From positions 31,062,598 through 31,126,597 of the forward strand of contig NC_079891.1 of NCBI RefSeq assembly GCF_024868665.1: a DNA stretch of 64,000 nt, written 5' to 3'. Every line of letters starts with the position of its first letter. Positions within the stretch are counted from its first letter, which is position 1. The DNA comes from Triplophysa rosa (taxonomy: Eukaryota > Chordata > Actinopteri > Cypriniformes > Nemacheilidae). Below, piece by piece: positions 59,601 to 64,000 of this stretch. The notes below the pieces were generated by a model that did not search any database, was not told where the DNA came from, and saw nothing but the letters and a program-made list of their open reading frames with translations. The position numbers were made by a program, and so were the translations under genes.

Positions 59601-61954
59601 CTGTACAAGGCTGTAAACATGTTTTTTTTTCTGCTAGAAAGTTGGGCATTTTAACATGGGGCTCAATAGGCCTTTTTTAGGCTTCCGTGTTTTCCGAATG
59701 CGGAAGAGTCGTTAGTTGTGTAAAGACATTTCCGGCAGTATGTACACAAGCGCTATTGCAAAGAGAGACTAGACAATTGTAGCCCAATCAACGAAAATTA
59801 AGTAACATTCTAAAGCATGCACAATTATTTAGACCAGGATTTGTTTTACACAGGATGTTTCTCTCCAAACAGTGTTTAAAGTTTTATTTATAATATTAAT
59901 AAAGCACTGCTATGAAAACACCCCAAAAAATAGAAAGGCAATTAACTCCAAAAACATCCTGGGTTTCAAAATTACGCTTTAGAACGCTTCTGCATTTTCG
60001 TTAAATGGGTTACAATTGTCTAGTCTCTCTTTGCTATAGAACTTTTTCACTTTTTTTTACACAAAGTGAAAATAGAGACAGATGTTATTTACACTAAGTT
60101 TAAATAGCAGTAGGTTCTGTATACACTAAGTGAAAATAGCAACATTTCTTAGCGATATACTATTTACACTAACCGAAAATAGCTGTATTTTCTTTGGATT
60201 AGGTAGAAATAGTAGTTAGATGCTATTTACTTATAAATAGTGGCAGATAACATTACTATTTGCACCTCAGTATTGTTGTGCATAAAACATTATGCAATAA
60301 TAACAGAGTGTAAATCATTATATTTATAAAAAAATATTTAAATGATGGCAACTTATTGAGATATTAAAGCCCTACACCTACCCCTAATCTTACTCTAAAC
60401 CTAAACTTTATGAATAAAAATGAATCTTTAAGTCTTAAATCAATTTTATTGAAAACAAATGCTTTTATGATCTGTAAGGTAATAGAAAAAGGTTAAAGAG
60501 CGTTTTCAGCGAGAGGTGGATTAGAACCCCAGTTTCCAATGCCAAGCTATACAAACTTTACACATTATGCCACTGGAGTCGCCATTTGAAATGCCCTCGT
60601 TCTTACACGTTCTCTATTCTGATTACATATTGGTGGGCGGAGCTAGTGCAAATAGTCTCTGCCAACAAGGCGGGCTATTTGTACTCAGTGTAAATAGTCA
60701 CTCCGAATAAATTTACTAACTAACGCTGAACTGGATATGCCACCTAGTGGCCTATGAGATTCTGCTCTGTTTTGGAGTTAGTCTCTAGTGGCCAGTCAAT
60801 GAATTGCAGTTTAAGTCACTTCCGTGTTGGTTTCACGAGAGAGACCGGAAGGTCGCCGCTTGCTTTTAACAGGAGTGCCCCTCCCTAAAAGACAGAAAGT
60901 TTCTATTTGAAACATCACATTACTGAGAGTGAAATTAAAACTATAAAATATGCCTAACCATATGAGAAGTTGTTTCTTTTATATTAGAAAGCGAAAAGCG
61001 AGAAAACAAATGTGCAAGTACACTCGTGTAATGAGATTTTGGAATCTTCATTCGCCACGGTTGAAGAAAGGCTGTCTGTGGATTTCTCAAATTTAGCATG
61101 ATCTGACTTAATCTTTCTTTGATCTTTCTTTTGATTGTTCAGCAACACTGTCGATTATAAGATCACTAAAACACAAGATGAAACCAGATGAGGCCTCTGT
61201 CGCTCCCTGGCAGAGAAATCGAGCGTTAACCTACCTAAAGTTTAGCCTGTCTGAGATAACAAGCAAGCGTCTTTCCTGTTTTACATACTGATGCATTGCT
61301 GTTCCACTGTGTCATCACACACACTTTGAAGGTATCAGAGGAATTACGGCGTTAAGAATTCAGTGCTGAATCAATTTCTTTCACCATGGAGTTTGAATTT
61401 TTGTGGATGGTAGTAAGAGGGCCCCATCAAAGACGCTTGTGTTAAAATTTTCAGCAACACCTGAATGTTTACACCATGGCGTGGAGATAAGAGTGTTTAT
61501 GTATGCGCTGCTTTAAAGTTTGGGGTTCCTAATTCATGCTTGTAGAGCGGGGCTACATCTTAGAAGTGGATTCGGTGCTTCACATTTTCACGTGTTTGAT
61601 CTTCTCCAGGGTCAAAATAAGATTCATGCTGGAATACACTTATCTATGCAAAGGTTCTACAGGTCGAATATACGACGTCTTCAACACCACTCGGTTCAAA
61701 GGTGGTGGAAAATGGCGATTTTACCTACAAACAGGTTTTAGAATGGCACCCAAGCACTGAAACGTCTTTCAGGACAAAGAAGTAAATGAGGTAAAAGTTC
61801 AGAAGATACAAACCTGCGATCTCGGCGGTGGCTGTGATGTTTACGTCTTCTGTGTTTTATGTGTCCATTTTTCTTTCGAGGTTTTGCAACGGTGTCTTTA
61901 GTTTCCGCTTTCTCCTCATTGTCTTTAGGCGACAGGTTAACGGCTGTCTCCAAC
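41398..61954 (-). CDS. srrm4: Serine/arginine repetitive matrix protein 4 (nSR100), 5' incomplete
   Basis: Ten exons in transcript order: 61954-61814, 53678-53586, 53053-52982, 52667-52617, 46438-46300, 43199-42877, 42613-42428, 42339-42250, 42135-42007, 41641-41398. Together 1468 bases, about 488 residues in one unbroken frame; phases agree at every junction. Lys/Arg runs (PKAKKKKRKKSERKRRRH, SPSPVRKKKKKSSKKRKR) come first, then EYDSGNDTSSPPSS, RS-rich segments, and SPMRKRRRDSPSHLEARRIT followed by SARKRPIPYHRPSPS, the eMIC (enhancer of microexons) region. These match human SRRM4 nearly word for word. The protein is a nuclear RS-type factor that promotes inclusion of neuronal microexons. The start exon (human MASVQQGEKQLF...) is not in the window and is expected to the right. 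hspb8 next door agrees with human synteny. Confidence 0.95.
41855..41965. repeat. Family-A MITE fragment in an srrm4 intron
   Basis: CTCATGTCATTCATAACCTG and CAGAACACAAAAGAAGATAT; right end lost. Confidence 0.7.
42007..42135 (-). CDS. srrm4: srrm4 exon (eMIC N-part)
   Basis: 129 bp, donor ACAAG/GTCTGT. Codes FRERKRRCSSCERRKRSRRR, then PCSPMRKRRRDSPSHLEARR. The acceptor is GTGCATGAAAAG, weak because it has purines next to the AG, but it is the only site that keeps the phase; other AGs upstream lead to stops. Confidence 0.9.
42250..42339 (-). CDS. srrm4: srrm4 exon, Ser-rich
   Basis: 90 bp, acceptor CTCATTTACAG, donor GACAG/GTACAT. Codes SYSRSSSHSLDSRSLSSASS, then CRSVSYSPD. Length divisible by three, so skipping would keep frame. 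Confidence 0.9.
42428..42613 (-). CDS. srrm4: srrm4 exon, RS-rich
   Basis: 186 bp, acceptor TTTCTTATTGCAG, donor AGGAG/GTGCGT. Codes EDLRRCSDLERTQSPHLASN, then NRSPSYDRYQNRTRPRRRS and RSRSLTSGR. Confidence 0.9.
42877..43199 (-). CDS. srrm4: srrm4 exon with EYDSGNDTSSPPSS
   Basis: 323 bp, acceptor TCTGCTCACAG, donor AAAGG/GTACGC. Contains EYDSGNDTSSPPSS and NASDSGNSLTS, both matching human SRRM4 (EYDSGNDTSSPPS, NTSDSGNSFT). The internal Met at 43160 is not a start: the frame is open upstream to the acceptor. Confidence 0.95.
44894..45232. repeat. Family-A MITE copy
   Basis: AAGGGATAGTTCAACCAAAA at the left, TTCATTGTTGGGTAAACTAC at the right. Confidence 0.75.
45641..46041. repeat. Family-A MITE copy with fold-back
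   Basis: AAAGGGATACTCCACCCAAA at the left and ATTTGGGTGGAGTATCCCTT at the right form a 20-bp inverted end; internal GACTACCATAGTGGG is mirrored by CCCTACTATGGTAGTC. Confidence 0.85.
46300..46438 (-). CDS. srrm4: srrm4 exon
   Basis: 139 bp, acceptor TTTGTTTATACAG, donor AGCACC/GTAAGT. Codes SEDCEKSSFPESGHSSADHR, then GDARRSAIKLTSKISSKCCC. Phase fits both neighbours; similarity to the human protein is moderate (SESRPSSCESRHRGRSPEE region). Confidence 0.82.
46998..47580. mobile_element. Family-C MITE with a second MITE inserted
   Basis: Left half matches 12363-12640 and right half 12640-12750, but GCTCATTCTA/AGGTAATAAAAAC, continuous in the first copy, is split here by about 200 bp (47261-47463). 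Confidence 0.78.
47261..47463. mobile_element. Nested short MITE
   Basis: Ends GGCTGGAATACACTACAAGA and GTGTAGGGTATTTTAGC are imperfect inverted repeats. The empty site is visible in the related element at 12363-12755. A 3-bp CTA/TTA-type duplication is likely. Confidence 0.72.
47585..52170. other. srrm4 intron
   Basis: Holds a family-B repeat at 50650-51160 and CAGTGGCGTAGCAGACGGG at 48893 that looks like a hAT-type element end, right boundary unclear. No exon found, although phase would allow extra ones. Confidence 0.5.
50650..51160. repeat. Dispersed repeat, family B
   Basis: CTCAGGAGTGACAAAGTCCT and GTGAAAGACTGACAGCATAA through CCACGGCTGT, as at 22940. Confidence 0.7.
52171..52512. repeat. 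Family-A MITE, full copy
   Basis: AAGGGACAGTTCACCCAAAA at the left; TTTTTGGGTGAACTATTCCT at the right; strong internal fold-back (AACCAAACAGATCTCATCCC / GGGATGAGATCTGTTTGGTT). Confidence 0.85.
52617..52667 (-). CDS. srrm4: srrm4 exon, 51 bp
   Basis: Acceptor TTTTTTCTTAG, donor AGAAG/GTTGGT. Codes GSSPRRKKKEDKKHKR, like SSSPKSKRRDEKRHKK in human. Frame-neutral length. Confidence 0.85.
52982..53053 (-). CDS. srrm4: srrm4 exon, 72 bp
   Basis: Acceptor TGATCACACAG, donor CACAG/GTAGTG. Codes SPSCSPSPVRKKKKKSSKKR, then KRH, close to human SYSPSPVKKKKKKSSKKH. Confidence 0.92.
53586..53678 (-). CDS. srrm4: srrm4 exon, 93 bp
   Basis: Acceptor TTTGCTTTTTCAG, donor CACAG/GTCAGT. Codes VSSDADLSPRPMPKAKKKKR, then KKSERKRRRH; human has SHDKDLTPPPSSRGKKKKKK at this place. 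Confidence 0.9.
54172..54990. mobile_element. Inverted-repeat transposon (TACACTGTAAAAAATGA ends)
   Basis: TACACTGTAAAAAATGA at 54172-54188 and its exact reverse complement at 54974-54990; the TA at the ends may be the target duplication. Non-coding, so non-autonomous. Confidence 0.75.
58017..58070. repeat. SINE/LINE tail fragment
   Basis: TATGCATTTGGCAGACACTT followed by CTACAAAGCAAGTTACAG is the reverse of the fish SINE/LINE 3' end also seen at 11964 and about 23340. Confidence 0.6.
59272..60862. repeat. Long dispersed repeat with internal array and tRNA-like segment
   Basis: Starts AACCATAGACTGTATAAAAC and ends near AGAGAGACCGGAAGGTCGCC, both sequences I associate with abundant fish repeats. 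Inside are a degenerate array of ACACTAAGTGAAAATAG-like units (about 60058-60260 and again 60660-60720) and a tRNA-like stretch. Exact borders and class are uncertain. Confidence 0.5.
60508..60600 (-). repeat. tRNA-like/Pol III promoter remnant
   Basis: On the minus strand GGGGTTCTAATCC (60519-60530) resembles a B box (GGTTCNANTCC), with TGGCATAATG about 50 nt upstream in an A-box-like position. Likely a SINE head or tRNA pseudogene, not a working tRNA. Confidence 0.4.
61814..61954 (-). CDS. srrm4: srrm4 exon (first visible)
   Basis: 141 bp, acceptor TCTCTCTTTTCAG, donor CGCAG/GTTTGT. Codes LETAVNLSPKDNEEKAETKD, then a Lys/His/Arg cluster (GHIKHRRRKHHSHRRDR). Assigned by phase and composition; direct match to human is weak. 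Confidence 0.72.
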
Positions 61955-64000
61955 CTGAAAAGAGAGAAACACAAAAACTTTTTAAAAATGAATATTCAAA
62001 CACAATTAGTTGAAATCATCCTGCATTCAAGTCCAGACCAGTATTAAAACAATAAAAGAACCGTAGGGTTATTTTAAACAGTCTGTGACTTTGTTTTAAA
62101 GTGCGCCGATGTTTGGGTTGATGTTTGGGTATCTGCCGCAAAAACAGAAAGATTTTCATTTTCTTTTCCCAGACCTTCATAAATGCAGAGGTCATCTGCT
62201 CAGCTTTCAAATGAGGTGTCTACAGAGAAGCCTATATTTTACACGCCTCCGTTGAACTGCCATGAAATAATGTTTAGGTTGTAAGGCACATGGTTTCGAG
62301 ACTTCACGTCCCTGTTTCAGTGACGTGTATCATTTCTATCCTACGGTAATGGTTACATTAAAAACCACACGTTGTGTGTTATGTTTGCTATTAATACAAT
62401 GCCATATGTTGTTCATGATGATTCTCTAATTGCATTCAATCAGCCTGAAAAATGTAATCATTTGTTGGCGTATAACATTCCTTGCTTAAGGGTTAAATGG
62501 TTAGGGGGATCTCTATCATACTTACATGTGCTTTAAATAAAATGCACGCAATGTTTTTGTTTGTTTAGATATACATATACACATATACATACAAAAAAAA
62601 ATCTGTAACCACATACAGTACGACTGACTTGAAAATTCACACTTAATGGATACTGGCAGAGAAAGATGTTGGAAAACAAGATGATGTGACTCGACACTGA
62701 GCCATTCTTTTCCTATCAGTGCTGTGTTCCTCACAAAGAGTATAAACAGAAACGTGTAAATAAAACTGATTGCTAAAGCCGGGTGGGTAAGCCTGACTCG
62801 ATACCCATGGCGTAATTACAGATCCACCTCTGGAGTGCGAGAGCAAGTGTGCGTTCACGCTCGTATGTCCGTGTGCACCCACGCACGTTTGCATATGAAT
62901 CTGTTCGCCTGAGTGCCTGCGTGGCGTGTGTGTGTGTCTGATTGTAATGAGAAGTTAATCAGTCTTGCAGATTAAATGCTGATTGCCTCTCTCTCACAGC
63001 AGCAGGAGGAGGCCTGCCCTCTGCTACCTCTGGATAAGAGAGGGCAAAGCACAATCACATTATTAATGTCAACCTTCCGGCACTGCAGCCCTACACGGCC
63101 CTCCAATGTGCCGGTACGTGATTGGAAAACACACCGCCCTGCAGGATATAATAGGGAAAGGATTATAGACGGTGAAACAGTGCAAACACGTTGGCGTGAG
63201 GGCGGATGAATGACCCAAACATCTTTTTGCGTTTATGTCCGAGTTAGGTGTATTATTGATGGACGGTAACAAATACTGAATAAATAAAAAAGGTTGTAAG
63301 ATTGTGTTGCAAGGTCATAGTGATTTTGCCAAAGCTGATGTTTCTGGATCAATTTCTTTTCATGAAATAATGACATTTCTGTTAAACAAACATTGTTCCT
63401 GTCTAACCATAACCCTACCTCTAAAATCAAAAGAAAATGGAAATGGTATACAAGCATCTAACCTAAACCTTGAGCCCATACCTAACCCTGAAATGTTGTT
63501 AGCTTCCAACATAATGGCCATTATTCCTAGGGAACAAACATCAATCAGCTTGAATGTATTATTTGGAAAAAAGCCTCTGACAAATGCATTAAATGTATAA
63601 ATATGTAATAAATAGTGAGATCACATCCACTGGGGTTTAAGTCTGACAGTAATGTTGTCAAGCAGGACACGTTCCCAGATCAGCTTTTGAGGGTCCTAAT
63701 AATCAAGGAAGTTTGCTGCCGTAACATGGCCGCAGTGATATCACGCAGCGCATTTCCACATTCCACATTTCCACATGCGCTGCGTGATATCACTGGAGTA
63801 TAGTTCCTAATCATATCGGCCTTGAAAATCGCAACTTTTCTTTTTCCGCCGGTCTAAGCACACGATATAAGTACAGAAGAGTCAAGTTTTAAATAGGAAA
63901 AATATCGAAACTCTTTGGTCATTTTTGAACGTGATGCTACTGGTCTAATTGGATTCAATGATCTATGCTAAAAGTGCTATCGCCAGACCCAGAGATCGGC
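61955..64000. other. srrm4 upstream intron, no exon recognised
   Basis: The start exon of srrm4 was looked for on the minus strand and not found. The region holds AT-rich DNA and a perfect 21-bp hairpin at 63733-63795. Confidence 0.5.
63733..63795. repeat. Perfect 21-bp inverted repeat, 21-nt loop
   Basis: Arms 63733-63753 and 63775-63795 (core GTGATATCACGCAGCGCAT) pair without mismatch; the loop is made of TTCCACA-type repeats. Confidence 0.95.

Larger units (their letters stand above)
53679..61813. other. Large srrm4 intron
   Basis: About 8.1 kb. Contains the inverted-repeat element 54172-54990, TTTTAGTTTT low-complexity DNA (about 56910-57250), a SINE/LINE-tail scrap near 58017, and the long repeat 59272-60862. 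No exon-like segment found. Confidence 0.55.

Noticed and set aside
63304..63600. 98-residue plus-strand ORF
   Set aside because: Covers CCTAACCCTGA-like low-complexity DNA, with no domain, splice context or promoter.
1..64000. CRISPR array, rRNA, functional tRNA or bacterial operon
   Set aside because: No regularly spaced repeats, no rRNA-like blocks, and the tRNA-like pieces are degenerate SINE heads; the window is vertebrate.

Overview
The window looks like nuclear DNA of a teleost, most likely a cypriniform (carp/zebrafish-type) fish. Its vertebrate genes have short exons and GT/AG introns. Its intergenic DNA is AT-rich and packed with short inverted-repeat transposons (including about eleven copies of a family whose ends read like TTCACCCAAAAATGAAAAT), a tRNA-derived SINE with the fish-type tail GTTGCTTTGGATAAA, and LTR-element remains. 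The species is inferred from repeat style and cannot be fixed from the sequence alone.

Four protein genes can be supported, all reconstructed here from splice sites, reading phase and remembered family sequences. From left to right: (1) ccdc60 on the minus strand, exons between 1257 and 17370; its 5' end is unclear and its last exon was not found. (2) A small heat shock protein gene on the plus strand, 25769-28739: four exons, 370 residues, an HSPB1-like alpha-crystallin domain and an unusual 180-residue acidic tail encoded by its own last exon. (3) hspb8 on the minus strand, 38331-31048: three exons, 207 residues. (4) srrm4 (nSR100, the neuronal microexon splicing factor) on the minus strand, 61954-41398: ten exons in frame, including the C-terminal eMIC region; the first coding exon(s) lie beyond the window. 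The order srrm4-hspb8-ccdc60 is the human chromosome 12q24 order. The plus-strand sHSP gene sits between hspb8 and ccdc60, tail-to-tail with hspb8 and head-to-head with ccdc60.

Layout: 148-745 solo LTR with target duplication; 1257-17370 ccdc60, with a composite retroelement (5263-7814) and MITEs in its introns; 17371-25645 ccdc60 upstream/intergenic DNA; 25646-28842 sHSP gene; 28843-31047 intergenic; 31048-38543 hspb8, with two adjacent hAT-like elements in intron 2; 38544-41397 intergenic; 41398-61954 srrm4; 61955-64000 srrm4 intron 1 side, ending near a perfect 21-bp hairpin.

Functionally, two genes are ATP-independent chaperones. HSPB8 is known to work with BAG3 in chaperone-assisted autophagy. 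The second sHSP has the parts of an HSPB1-type holdase plus an unexplained disordered tail. Srrm4 acts separately, in neuronal alternative splicing. I see no operon-like system, CRISPR array, rRNA or functional tRNA. The best candidate for something little described is the long-tailed sHSP gene.
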